From IMG/VR virus record IMGVR_UViG_3300006163_000132, positions 1-26,405 of that record: a DNA stretch of 26,405 bases; one strand, written 5' to 3'. The DNA comes from a virus. Below, piece after piece: positions 16,783 through 21,748 of this stretch. The notes beneath the pieces were generated by a model, which was not told the DNA's origin, did not search any database, and saw nothing but the letters and a program-made list of their open reading frames with translations. The first letter of the stretch is position 1, and every line of letters starts with the position of its first letter. Position numbers and translations under genes: made by a program.

Positions 16783-17206
16783 GCTTGCCTCCCATGGCGA
16801 GCAGGATGGCCTTGTACACTTGGCGGCGCGGGCCAGTCTTCGCCTTGGGGCCGTCCGTCATCCAATCACGGCGCTGCTTTTCCGACAGGTCCACCCACAG
16901 GCGTTGCGCGATGTCTACTTGCCCGAGCGCGCGGCACACTTCCTTGTCGGCCACGAACGCGACCATCGCGATTTGGTGCAAGCTGAAGAGCGGCACCTCG
17001 TCGACCATCTTCTTCCACTTGTGCAGCTCGTGCGTGGTGTCCTTCGCCATCGCGCGGTCCCACTTGATTGCGGGCTTGCCGTCGCGCTGAACGAGGTAGC
17101 CGCGATCACCAGTCTCCAGATGGAGGTAGTACTCGCGCTTGCCAGGGGGCGGGTCATTGGCCTCTTCGCTATTCGGGTAGCGGTTGAGCGCCGTCGGTGT
17201 TTTCAT
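16772..17206 (-). CDS. Unknown protein upstream of terminase
   Basis: 144 residues with an ATGA-coupled start. The charged, mixed sequence includes REYYLHLETGDRGYLVQRDG, an aromatic middle (ELHKWKKMVDEVPLFSLHQI) and a basic end (GPKAKTGPRRQVYKAILLAM). No motif is recognised. Being among the first genes of the late operon and close to TerL, it is one of two candidates for a small terminase subunit (the other is 17373-17867), but no helix-turn-helix is evident. Confidence 0.6.
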   Translation of the reverse strand: MKTPTALNRYPNSEEANDPPPGKREYYLHLETGDRGYLVQRDGKPAIKWDRAMAKDTTHELHKWKKMVDEVPLFSLHQIAMVAFVADKEVCRALGQVDIAQRLWVDLSEKQRRDWMTDGPKAKTGPRRQVYKAILLAMGGKLGP

Positions 17207-17376
17207 TCGCTCACCACCGGATTGACGAAGCTGTCCATCGCAGACTCCGCTGCGTTCAGCTCTTCCCGGGCGCGCTCGATGCGCTTGGCTCGTTCACAGT
17301 ACGGGCAGTCTTTCCACCCAAACTCTGTTGAGTTGCAGCGTACGCACGGGACAATCTCTGGGAATCGGAAGTTCAC
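17203..17376 (-). CDS. 57-residue zinc-ribbon protein
   Basis: A GTG at 17376 overlaps the TGA of the upstream gene, and the stop overlaps the next ATG (ATGA), so this short frame is embedded in the operon. Cysteines at 11, 14, 24 and 27 (CVRC, CPYC) make a compact zinc ribbon. A charged helix follows (ERAKRIERAREELNAAESAM). A longer frame through the same region up to 17901 is a shadow of the 17373 gene. Function unknown; nucleic-acid or protein binding is likely for such ribbons. Confidence 0.6.
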   Translation of the reverse strand: MNFRFPEIVPCVRCNSTEFGWKDCPYCERAKRIERAREELNAAESAMDSFVNPVVSE

Positions 17377-17867
17377 TCGGTCACCTCGCGTTCCTCGAAC
17401 TGTGGGATCGCAGCGGCGTTGATGATGACCTTGCCGATGTTCAGCGCGGGAGCGGCGCCCTTCTCCTGGGCGTTCGCCTTCAGGATGCCGACGGCGATGG
17501 TCGCCGCGAGCTTGAGTGCCGCGGGGGCTTCGGCGTTGGGCCTCCACGCCGACTTGGCGACGCGGTAGGCTCGCTCGGCGTCGAGCTCTCCTAACTCGTC
17601 CTCCAGACGTAGGTAGTTTGGGTCTGCCTCTTTCGGGAGATTCTCGTCGATGTCGCGGAAGCGCATCGCATCGCGAATGACACCCATGGACTCGGCGAGC
17701 AGTTCGTCTCGAAGCCCGATGAGCTTGTCCCGCTGCTCGCGTTTCCGCTGGAGCGGGTCCTTCTTCGGGATGATTACCGGGGGGTCGTCGAAATTCCCGA
17801 ACGGCACCCGGTCGACCGCCAGCTTCGCCTTGGCTTTTTTCGGCGGATTGGGGGCCACGCACCCCAT
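17373..17867 (-). CDS. First gene of late operon, candidate small terminase subunit
   Basis: 164 residues. The N-terminus is basic and Pro-rich (PNPPKKAKAKLAVDRV), followed by helical segments (REQRDKLIGLRDELLAESMG, then NYLRLEDELGELDAERAYRV) and a C-terminal Ala/Ile-rich part (ALKLAATIAVGILKANAQEK) ending acidic (QFEEREVTE). No good Shine-Dalgarno precedes the ATG at 17867. As the promoter-proximal gene of a packaging operon without another obvious TerS, it is a reasonable TerS candidate. The helical make-up agrees but no family signature is seen. Confidence 0.6.
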   Translation of the reverse strand: MGCVAPNPPKKAKAKLAVDRVPFGNFDDPPVIIPKKDPLQRKREQRDKLIGLRDELLAESMGVIRDAMRFRDIDENLPKEADPNYLRLEDELGELDAERAYRVAKSAWRPNAEAPAALKLAATIAVGILKANAQEKGAAPALNIGKVIINAAAIPQFEEREVTE

Positions 17868-17923
17868 GGTAGCGCAGGAGAGCCACGGTTGGGGGGTACA
17901 TCCCCCAAATTGTTTGACGTGAT
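17868..17923. promoter_or_regulatory. Divergent promoter region with 7-bp hairpin
   Basis: This 56-base gap separates the late operon (minus) from the 17924 gene (plus). TTGGGGG and CCCCCAA surround a six-base loop (about 17889-17908), forming a perfect 7-bp inverted repeat. TTGACG at 17914-17919 could be a -35 box reading rightwards, but no good -10 follows. A late promoter for the leftward operon should lie here but is not recognisable as sigma-70. Confidence 0.4.
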
Positions 17924-18226
17924 ATGCTCGGCTGCGCAGTGAAGCCCGTTCGTCAGCTAGCTCGGCCTGTTCGGCCTACACCTCGAAAGGAGGGGCTGAT
18001 CAATCACATCGCGTTGCGGGAGTTTCTGGGCAATCCCGACAATCGGCACTGGAAGCAGCTGCTACGGGCGGCGCAGGTGGAGCTGCGCTGGTCGAAAAGC
18101 CTGCCGACGGACGGCAGCCGGAACCATCCCCACCGCTGCGGTTTGAACCGAAACCAAGTGATGCGGGTGATGCGCGCCCGCTACGCGAGTGTCGGCGAGC
18201 ACCTCATCAAGCGTTGGAAGCTCTAG
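17924..18226 (+). CDS. Basic unknown protein next to regulator
   Basis: 100 residues if started at the ATG at 17924, which lacks a Shine-Dalgarno. A strong AAAGGAGG lies inside at about 17988-17995, so translation could begin later, near GLINHIALRE, from a non-ATG codon. The protein is Arg-rich (NRNQVMRVMRARYASVGEHL) with several Trp/His residues. No known domain. Its position directly before a DNA-binding protein suggests an early or regulatory unit. Confidence 0.5.
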   Translation: MLGCAVKPVRQLARPVRPTPRKEGLINHIALREFLGNPDNRHWKQLLRAAQVELRWSKSLPTDGSRNHPHRCGLNRNQVMRVMRARYASVGEHLIKRWKL

Positions 18227-18344
18227 CACTCGTCAAAGGTTTGTGTTACATCCCTATCGCCGGGTCGGCATGGTGAGCGGCGAGACGCCGTTACTGGGTC
18301 TGCATTGGGGCCTCTTTGAAACACTGACCCGGCTCTTTTCCGCC
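18227..18344 (+). promoter_or_regulatory. Gap upstream of the LexA-like gene with degenerate dyad
   Basis: CGTCAA at 18231-18236, eight bases and GTTAC at 18245-18249 resemble the GTCAA-N8-TTGAC dyad found elsewhere, with three of five bases kept in the right arm. A small GGCGAGACGCC hairpin lies near 18278. No convincing promoter can be placed. Confidence 0.3.
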
Positions 18345-18632
18345 ATGAGTATCATCGCAGCGCATCACAAAAACCTACTGCCGACCGGCAAGGAGCTGGC
18401 CGTTTTGCACGCCATCTCCGAACTCGAGGAAGAGCTCGGCGTGCCTCCGCACTTGCCCGACGTTGCGGAAAGGTACGGCGTAACCCGCCAGGCCATTCAC
18501 TACTGGGTGAAGCGCCTTCGGCTGAAGAACCTCGTCGAGCCGGGTCCGGGCGCCGGCCACACCCTGGGCAGCAACACGCCTCCGATCAAGCTCACGCAGC
18601 AGGGTCGCTACTTCATCGCGACGAGCCGCTGA
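18345..18632 (+). CDS. LexA-type winged-helix DNA-binding protein
   Basis: The ATG at 18345 gives 95 residues (MSIIAAHHKN); a longer frame from 18189 lacks coding character. Residues about 13-65 follow the LexA N-terminal domain: TGKELAVLHAISE, GVPPHLPDVAERYGVTRQAI, then HYWVKRLRLKNLV, with a helix-turn-helix at about 37-57. A wing (GPGAGHTLG) and a terminal strand (IKLTQQGRYFIA) complete a winged helix. There is no Ser-Lys autopeptidase, so it cannot self-cleave as LexA does. It is a candidate repressor for the dyads at 21226-21305 and 19310-19970. No clear ribosome binding site precedes the start, so the start is uncertain. Confidence 0.7.
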   Translation: MSIIAAHHKNLLPTGKELAVLHAISELEEELGVPPHLPDVAERYGVTRQAIHYWVKRLRLKNLVEPGPGAGHTLGSNTPPIKLTQQGRYFIATSR

Positions 18633-18639
18633 GCCCCCA

Positions 18640-18852
18640 ATGCGACAGCATCTCTTCAATGTCGGCATGCAGGTCCCGCACGCACTGTGGGAGCGCCCCG
18701 GCAAGCCCGAGTGGCCGGACCAGCTGCGCGTCGTGCTGACTCAGCGTGCGGCGCTCGGAATCATCGAGCGGCTCGCGGCGGCAATGACTTCGGGAGACCC
18801 GCTCGTGTCGTTCGACCTGTTTGGGGAGCTCAGCGAAGAGGAGCCCGGTTAG
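18640..18852 (+). CDS. Small unknown protein
   Basis: 70 residues, beginning eight bases after the regulator stop. It reads MRQHLFNVGMQVPHALWERP, then a helical PEWPDQLRVVLTQRAALGII and an acidic end (FGELSEEEPG). Composition is protein-like, but there is no clear Shine-Dalgarno and no family is recognised. Its stop overlaps the stop of the convergent 18849 gene by four bases. Confidence 0.55.
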   Translation: MRQHLFNVGMQVPHALWERPGKPEWPDQLRVVLTQRAALGIIERLAAAMTSGDPLVSFDLFGELSEEEPG

Positions 18853-19049
18853 GGTTCCGTGTCCTCGTGCTCGGGGCCCTTGTTCTCACACTTGAGCGAA
18901 CCCGGCGCGGCCCGGATGAAGATACCGCCGCCGGGACCCCCGCACGCGCAGCAGACACCCTCGTCGACTCCTATGAGCTCTATGGCCAAGCGGTCAGGGT
19001 TCCGCTGGTTCCAGCAGGCAGTGCAAACCCGATGCGTCCAGCCGCTCAT
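18849..19049 (-). CDS. Cys-rich putative zinc-binding protein
   Basis: 66 residues from the ATG at 19049, coupled to the upstream gene by ATGA. Cysteines at 9, 12, 33, 34, 36 and 54 (CTACW, CCACGG) suggest a zinc finger. The C-terminus is acidic (GPEHEDTEP). Last gene of the leftward small-gene unit and convergent with the regulator unit. Function unknown. Its ..ELIG... and EDTEP ending faintly recall the C-terminus of the 20439 protein. Confidence 0.6.
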   Translation of the reverse strand: MSGWTHRVCTACWNQRNPDRLAIELIGVDEGVCCACGGPGGGIFIRAAPGSLKCENKGPEHEDTEP

Positions 19050-19255
19050 AGCCGCCAACAATATTCGTGCCAAGCGGCTGAAGTGAGCTGGAATGCCGCG
19101 ACGCCGAGGGAGGCCCTGTGAACGACCCGATCGGGGTCGATGTTGAGGTCATCCTCGCGCGCATCGCGCAGCTGAATGCGCTTCGGAACGTTGTACTTGC
19201 GCACGACGAGCTCCTTCTCGCCGAGCCGCCAAATCCTACCGGTTCGAAAGGTCAT
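19046..19255 (-). CDS. Small unknown protein
   Basis: 69 residues from the ATG at 19255. A TTG at 19315 would add 20 residues but lies within the dyad operator. The sequence has strong protein character: TGRIWRLGEKELVVRKYNVP, DAREDDLNIDPDRV and AWHEYCWRL. The stop overlaps the next start by ATGA. The overlapping plus-strand frame at 19118 has a good GAGGGAGG before a GTG, but its C-terminus is poor, so the minus strand is preferred. No family recognised. Confidence 0.5.
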   Translation of the reverse strand: MTFRTGRIWRLGEKELVVRKYNVPKRIQLRDAREDDLNIDPDRVVHRASLGVAAFQLTSAAWHEYCWRL

Positions 19256-19282
19256 TGGGTTCGAGTCCCGTCCCCTCGCAGT
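19246..19282 (+). other. tRNA T-arm-like sequence, possible attachment-site core
   Basis: On the plus strand GGGTTCGAGTCCC, followed by CGTCCCCTCGCA, looks like the T-stem-loop and 3' acceptor strand of a tRNA. Upstream there is no fitting anticodon arm or D-arm at the proper distance, so it is not a complete tRNA. Temperate phages often carry such a 3' tRNA fragment as attP, but no integrase is in the window. It lies in the leader of the 19255 gene. Confidence 0.3.
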
Positions 19283-19309
19283 GAGCGACTTACCTCTAAA
19301 GACCAGCTG

Positions 19310-19350
19310 CGTCAAGAGACCTATTGACGACTTGGGTCATCAGAAAAATC
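19310..19350 (-). repeat. Intergenic cassette copy 1: dyad plus CATCAGAAAAATC
   Basis: CGTCAA (19310-19315), eight bases, TTGACG (19324-19329) is a perfect 6-bp inverted repeat. Nine bases further right is CATCAGAAAAATC (19338-19350), one mismatch to the other copies. It lies upstream of the leftward 19255 gene and just after the stop of the 19349-19507 gene, whose TGA falls within the motif. Confidence 0.75.
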
Positions 19351-19507
19351 ACCTGGGCTTGCAGCGCCGATGGTCGCTGGTGAACGCCTTGCAGATGGCG
19401 ATGTAGACGTTGATGGGCGCCGGGAGCGCTGGCTGATAGCTTTTGCCGCACCGCATGCACAGCAAGTTACCTGGGTCTGACAGCACAATCCACGGGTAGC
19501 GAGTCAT
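19349..19507 (-). CDS. 52-residue Cys-rich zinc-finger-like protein
   Basis: A frame below the usual length cut-off. ATG at 19507, stop inside cassette copy 1. Cysteines 17, 20, 39 and 49 with His46 (LLCMRCGKSY ... ICKAF ... HRRC) suggest a small zinc finger. The aromatic start MTRYPWIVL supports true coding. There is no Shine-Dalgarno; the dyad of cassette copy 2 ends four bases upstream of the ATG. Function unknown, with similar Cys-rich neighbours. Confidence 0.6.
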   Translation of the reverse strand: MTRYPWIVLSDPGNLLCMRCGKSYQPALPAPINVYIAICKAFTSDHRRCKPR

Positions 19508-19760
19508 GGCACGTCAAGCCTAGCAGCTGACGAGACCGAAGCATCAGAAAAATTGGAGGGTGGTGGTGCTACCCTGCGCACGGCAGGCTACCCGCGGGCA
19601 TAAGGGCGGGAGTAAGCGCCGTGGTCGCCACTCGGCCGCCTGCGTCCTTCGGCCTTCCGTTCGGTTATCGTACCCTGATAGCGTATAAGCGAACCGCTGG
19701 CCGGACCCTGACAGCATCAGAAAAATTACCAGCTGGGGTGGTGCGCCACTCGGCCGCCTG
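19508..19760. repeat. Intergenic stretch: cassette copies 2 and 3 with a duplicated 18-mer
   Basis: Copy 2 has CGTCA at 19512-19516, TGACG at 19528-19532 and CATCAGAAAAATT at 19542-19554. Copy 3 has CATCAGAAAAATT at 19715-19727 but no clear dyad. CGCCACTCGGCCGCCTGC occurs exactly at 19626-19643 and again at 19744-19761. A hairpin of 8 matched pairs out of 10 lies at about 19568-19592. On the minus strand no convincing gene lies between copies 3 and 2. The layout looks like a tandem-duplicated gene cassette whose gene was lost. Confidence 0.6.
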
Positions 19761-19937
19761 CTAGTAGGCCGGCCCCATGAGCCGCTCCGCCTCGGCCTGG
19801 ATCTGCTCGACCTCCGCCACGTACGCCCCGACCTCGCGAGTGCTGTACCCGTGGCCGAAGTCCGAGCTCGTCTCCCGGAGCGGCGCCTCAAGCTGGAGCA
19901 GTCGCGTTAAGAGCGCCCTCACCGCAGTTTGGTCCAT
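19761..19937 (-). CDS. 58-residue helical unknown protein
   Basis: ATG at 19937 with a G-run (GGGGG) about six bases upstream; TAG ends at 19761. The protein is amphipathic helical (MDQTAVRALLTRLLQLEAPL, then REVGAYVAEVEQIQAEAERL) with YSTREVG between. This has clear coding character although it is short. Cassette copy 4 lies directly upstream, with its dyad ending 13 bases before the ATG. No family recognised. Confidence 0.6.
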   Translation of the reverse strand: MDQTAVRALLTRLLQLEAPLRETSSDFGHGYSTREVGAYVAEVEQIQAEAERLMGPAY

Positions 19938-19950
19938 GGCCCCCAGCTTA

Positions 19951-19991
19951 CGTCAAGAGTCCGACTGACGGGAGGGGGCATCAGAAAAATT
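19951..19991 (-). repeat. Intergenic cassette copy 4: dyad plus CATCAGAAAAATT
   Basis: CGTCA (19951-19955), ten bases and TGACG (19966-19970) form the dyad. CATCAGAAAAATT is at 19979-19991. Same order and orientation relative to the leftward gene as copies 1 and 2. On the minus strand the motif reads AATTTTTCTGATG and is preceded by GC-rich sequence, so a terminator contribution is possible. Confidence 0.75.
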
Positions 19992-20438
19992 GGGAGCAGT
20001 GGTGGCCCCCCCTGCCAGCCCTCCCCCTCTCCCCCTGGGGTGGGTGTCGCGACTGGCTGGCCTGCGTGGGCTACAGCCCCCAATGGGGGCAGTACACCCC
20101 GCAGCTCCGGGGGCTCGAGACCCCATGCCAACCTGATGGGGGCTAAAGCCCATAGGCTAGAGGCTACCCCCTTCCCTGATTTGGGGGCGTCAACCCACGA
20201 TACTGTGGGGGTTATGGCCTATAGGGGAGAGCAGGCGGGGGTGAGCGGCCCCTAATCCCGTCAAGCGGTGCCCTGCTGTCAGGCCTCCCGGATGGCAGGC
20301 CGATGGCCTCGGGGAGAGGGGAGCAGAGAGCCGCGCGTAGCTTGCGGGGTTCCGGCCGGGCCTGTCAAGAGAGCATGATTCGGGCCGGTTCATATCGGTT
20401 TGAGCGATACATCCGGCCCAATGCTTCGGGCGAGGCGT
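19992..20438. other. G/C-run non-coding region with clustered short hairpins
   Basis: About 450 bases between the 20439 and 19937 genes. It is dense in runs of four or more G or C. Short palindromes recur: GGGCTACAGCCC near 20070, CCCCCAATGGGGG overlapping it, and GGGCTAAAGCCC near 20140. A GTGGGGGTTATGG / TATAGGGG segment lies near 20215, with several G-runs within 40 bases. Frames through it are low-complexity and lack starts with ribosome sites, so I see no gene. It could be a termination region, a structured RNA or a replication origin; nothing decides between them. Confidence 0.45.
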
Positions 20439-20723
20439 TCAGAATGGGCAGTATTGCAGCTCGGGTTCCGTGTCGTTCTCCGGTTCCGAGAGCAGGCTAG
20501 GAGGGGGGCCGTAGAGCTCTAGCGCCATGCGTTCGACGTGGGAGGGGTTCGCGGTGCATCGGCCGGACCCCTCACGGTGTGCGTAGTGGTAGGCCGCACA
20601 CAAGCATGTGCGGTTCCGGCGGGAATCGGACCGGCGGCATCGCGGCCGGCCCGGAGTGCATTTGTGCTTTCCGCCCAGGCGTGCCGGGTCTGTGCACGTG
20701 CAGCCTCGGATCGGAGTGCTCAT
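20439..20723 (-). CDS. Cys-rich putative zinc-binding protein
   Basis: 94 residues from the ATG at 20723, coupled to the upstream gene by ATGA. Cysteines at 8, 10, 22, 29, 40, 42, 56 and 92 include CTC and CLCAAYHYAHREGSGRC, the latter reminiscent of small phage proteins with a C-.-CA-Y-H/F..HR-.-GSG-.-C signature. The remainder is basic and then acidic (SEPENDTEPE). A nucleic-acid-binding role is plausible. An HNH nuclease was considered, but the Asn/His spacing does not fit. Confidence 0.6.
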   Translation of the reverse strand: MSTPIRGCTCTDPARLGGKHKCTPGRPRCRRSDSRRNRTCLCAAYHYAHREGSGRCTANPSHVERMALELYGPPPSLLSEPENDTEPELQYCPF

Positions 20724-20923
20724 TTGCGGCACCCTTTGGTGTGGAGGGTTCCGAGGGTAACGGGCTTGCCGTCGACGTCATTCACAGTGCAGCTAGCGCC
20801 GCATCGCCAGCATTCGAGGCTAGCGCCCTGGCGAGCCACGCCATGGCCAGCGCGGAGCGCCGCGTTATGCACGTCGTTCACTGCTAGGGACAGTTCCGCC
20901 GCAGTCATGCGAGGGGCGCTCAT
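20720..20923 (-). CDS. Small Cys-rich protein
   Basis: 67 residues from the ATG at 20923 (ATGA coupling with the upstream stop). Helical N-terminus (MTAAELSLAVNDVHNAALRA), then LECWRCGASC with a late HTKGC, giving possible zinc ligands C38, C41, H61 and C65. Placed in a row of three coupled small genes. Function unknown. Confidence 0.6.
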   Translation of the reverse strand: MSAPRMTAAELSLAVNDVHNAALRAGHGVARQGASLECWRCGASCTVNDVDGKPVTLGTLHTKGCRK

Positions 20924-21162
20924 TGCGACACCCACCGGTTAGAGCAAGCGGGACGGGCCGCGACCTGGACGGCTTGCACCGTGTCAAGGTTCAAGAAAGC
21001 GCGCGCGCTTTGCCACTCGCGTTGCACGGCGTTTTGGAACGGATCCAAAACAAGCAAATCGGCCAGCATGTGCAATTCCGAGCGCACTTTGCGGGTCACG
21101 CGGAGCCGGCCAACGCTGCTAACTCGGTGTCGGCCTAGGTAATATCGCTTGAGGGGGTTCAT
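20920..21162 (-). CDS. Basic small protein, first gene of leftward unit
   Basis: 80 residues from the ATG at 21162 (MNPLKRYYLGRHRVSSVGRL). A frame extending to 21291 runs back through the operators and is rejected. The start has AGAAAGAAACCCCG directly upstream, the same start-associated sequence used by rightward genes. Basic N-terminus followed by helical segments (SELHMLADLLVLDPFQNAV). No family recognised. Confidence 0.6.
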   Translation of the reverse strand: MNPLKRYYLGRHRVSSVGRLRVTRKVRSELHMLADLLVLDPFQNAVQREWQSARAFLNLDTVQAVQVAARPACSNRWVSQ

Positions 21163-21342
21163 CGGGGTTTCTTTCTGCCGGTTCTTTGTGCCGGCCCGCA
21201 TTAGGTACTCCCTTGCGTGTGATACGTCAAACACTTTCTTGACACTAGTAACGATTGCCACGCCTGGGCAAGAATCGACAGTATAGGTCAATTATCTGTT
21301 TGACCAGCCGAACTAGACGCACTAGAAAGGAGTCCGAAGCCA
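21163..21342. promoter_or_regulatory. Divergent control region with two GTCAA-N8-TTGAC operators
   Basis: Dyad 1 is GTCAA (21226-21230), eight bases, TTGAC (21239-21243). Dyad 2 is GGTCAA (21286-21291), eight bases, TTGACC (21300-21305). Their centres are 61 bases apart. TTGACC of dyad 2 also serves as the -35 of a rightward promoter with TAGAAA at 21323-21328 after 17 bases. The left arm of dyad 1 read on the minus strand (TTGACG) could be a -35 for the leftward unit, but its -10 (TACCTA) is poor. This is a classic autoregulated divergent switch layout. Confidence 0.65.
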
Positions 21343-21372
21343 ATGCGCTTCGGAAAGAAACCCCAAACATGA
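21343..21372 (+). CDS. Nine-residue leader peptide
   Basis: ATG at 21343 has AAAGGAG about ten bases upstream and encodes MRFGKKPQT before a TGA that overlaps the next ATG (ATGA). The real gene downstream has only the weaker GGAAAGAAACCCC before its start, which lies in this leader. Translational coupling to the exported protein is likely. Short leaders can also act in attenuation, but no terminator hairpin is seen here. Confidence 0.5.
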   Translation: MRFGKKPQT

Positions 21373-21662
21373 AACCCTCCTTCCTCCTCTCACTTGCCCT
21401 GCTAGCGCTTCCCAGCGTCGCAAGCGCAGCACCCTACGAAGCGCCCGAGGTCTACTGCCACGATATGGCCGAAAGCGCCTATCAGCTCGCGGTGACCCTA
21501 GCCGACGGCCTGCCGGATGTTGCCTACAACCGCGCAATGGCTCTCTGCGACTGGCAAGCCTATCGCGCACACCTATTCGCTACGCCCGCGGTTCCGCTAA
21601 ACGAGTTGATTGCGTTCGATCAAGATGACCAGACATTCTTTGTAGAGGCCGGCTGGAACTGA
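21369..21662 (+). CDS. Small exported protein
   Basis: 97 residues from the ATG at 21369. A clear type I signal peptide, MKPSFLLSLALLALPSVASA, is followed by the mature APYEAPEVYCHDMAESAYQ. Two cysteines in the mature part could form a disulphide in the periplasm. First gene of the rightward operon, directly behind the operator-controlled promoter. An early exported phage protein could act in superinfection exclusion or envelope modification; that is inference. No family recognised. A longer frame from 21255 runs through the operator and is rejected. Confidence 0.7.
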   Translation: MKPSFLLSLALLALPSVASAAPYEAPEVYCHDMAESAYQLAVTLADGLPDVAYNRAMALCDWQAYRAHLFATPAVPLNELIAFDQDDQTFFVEAGWN

Positions 21663-21673
21663 GTTTTTGAGAT

Positions 21674-21748
21674 CCGCACAACCGCGCGCCGTTCCGACCG
21701 CGCGCGGTAGCGGGCCCCAAAAAAGAAGGCTCGAGAAAAGAACCCCCA
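21674..21748 (+). promoter_or_regulatory. Intercistronic hairpin element D
   Basis: CCGC (21674-21677) pairs with GCGG (21710-21713) around a 9-bp stem (21681-21689 with 21700-21708, CCGCGCGC type). The second GGGCA hairpin seen in the other copies is missing. AAAAGAACCCCC precedes the ATG at 21749. Most diverged of the four copies. Confidence 0.55.

Noticed and set aside
17377-17901. Long frame ending at 17203 that reads through the 17373 gene
   Set aside because: Upstream part is an Arg-rich shadow of the 164-residue gene; only the last 57 codons from the GTG at 17376 look real.
19205-19282. Complete tRNA gene
   Set aside because: Only the T-arm and 3' acceptor strand can be drawn; anticodon and D arms do not pair at the expected distances.
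19118-19327. Plus-strand frame with GTG start and strong GAGGGAGG
   Set aside because: Attractive ribosome site, but its 3' half is poor and crosses the tRNA-like and dyad sequences. The minus-strand frame is coupled by ATGA to the next gene. Kept as a possible alternative.
19544-19714. Minus-strand frame of 57 codons starting in motif copy 3 and ending in copy 2
   Set aside because: Start and stop both fall in the repeated motif, the sequence is Arg/Pro-rich without protein character, and it contains the duplicated 18-mer. More likely a remnant.
19310-19991. CRISPR array considered for the repeated CATCAGAAAAATT motif
   Set aside because: Only four copies with unequal gaps of about 173-264 bases that contain genes; repeat too short. 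Does not fit CRISPR.
19929-20255. Plus-strand 108-codon frame through the G-run region
   Set aside because: Low-complexity Gly/Pro/Ser content from G- and C-runs, no ribosome site, against the local transcription direction.
21255-21368. Longer start for the exported protein gene
   Set aside because: The extension covers the operator and promoter and would bury the signal peptide; the start at 21369 is supported by the signal sequence and coupling.
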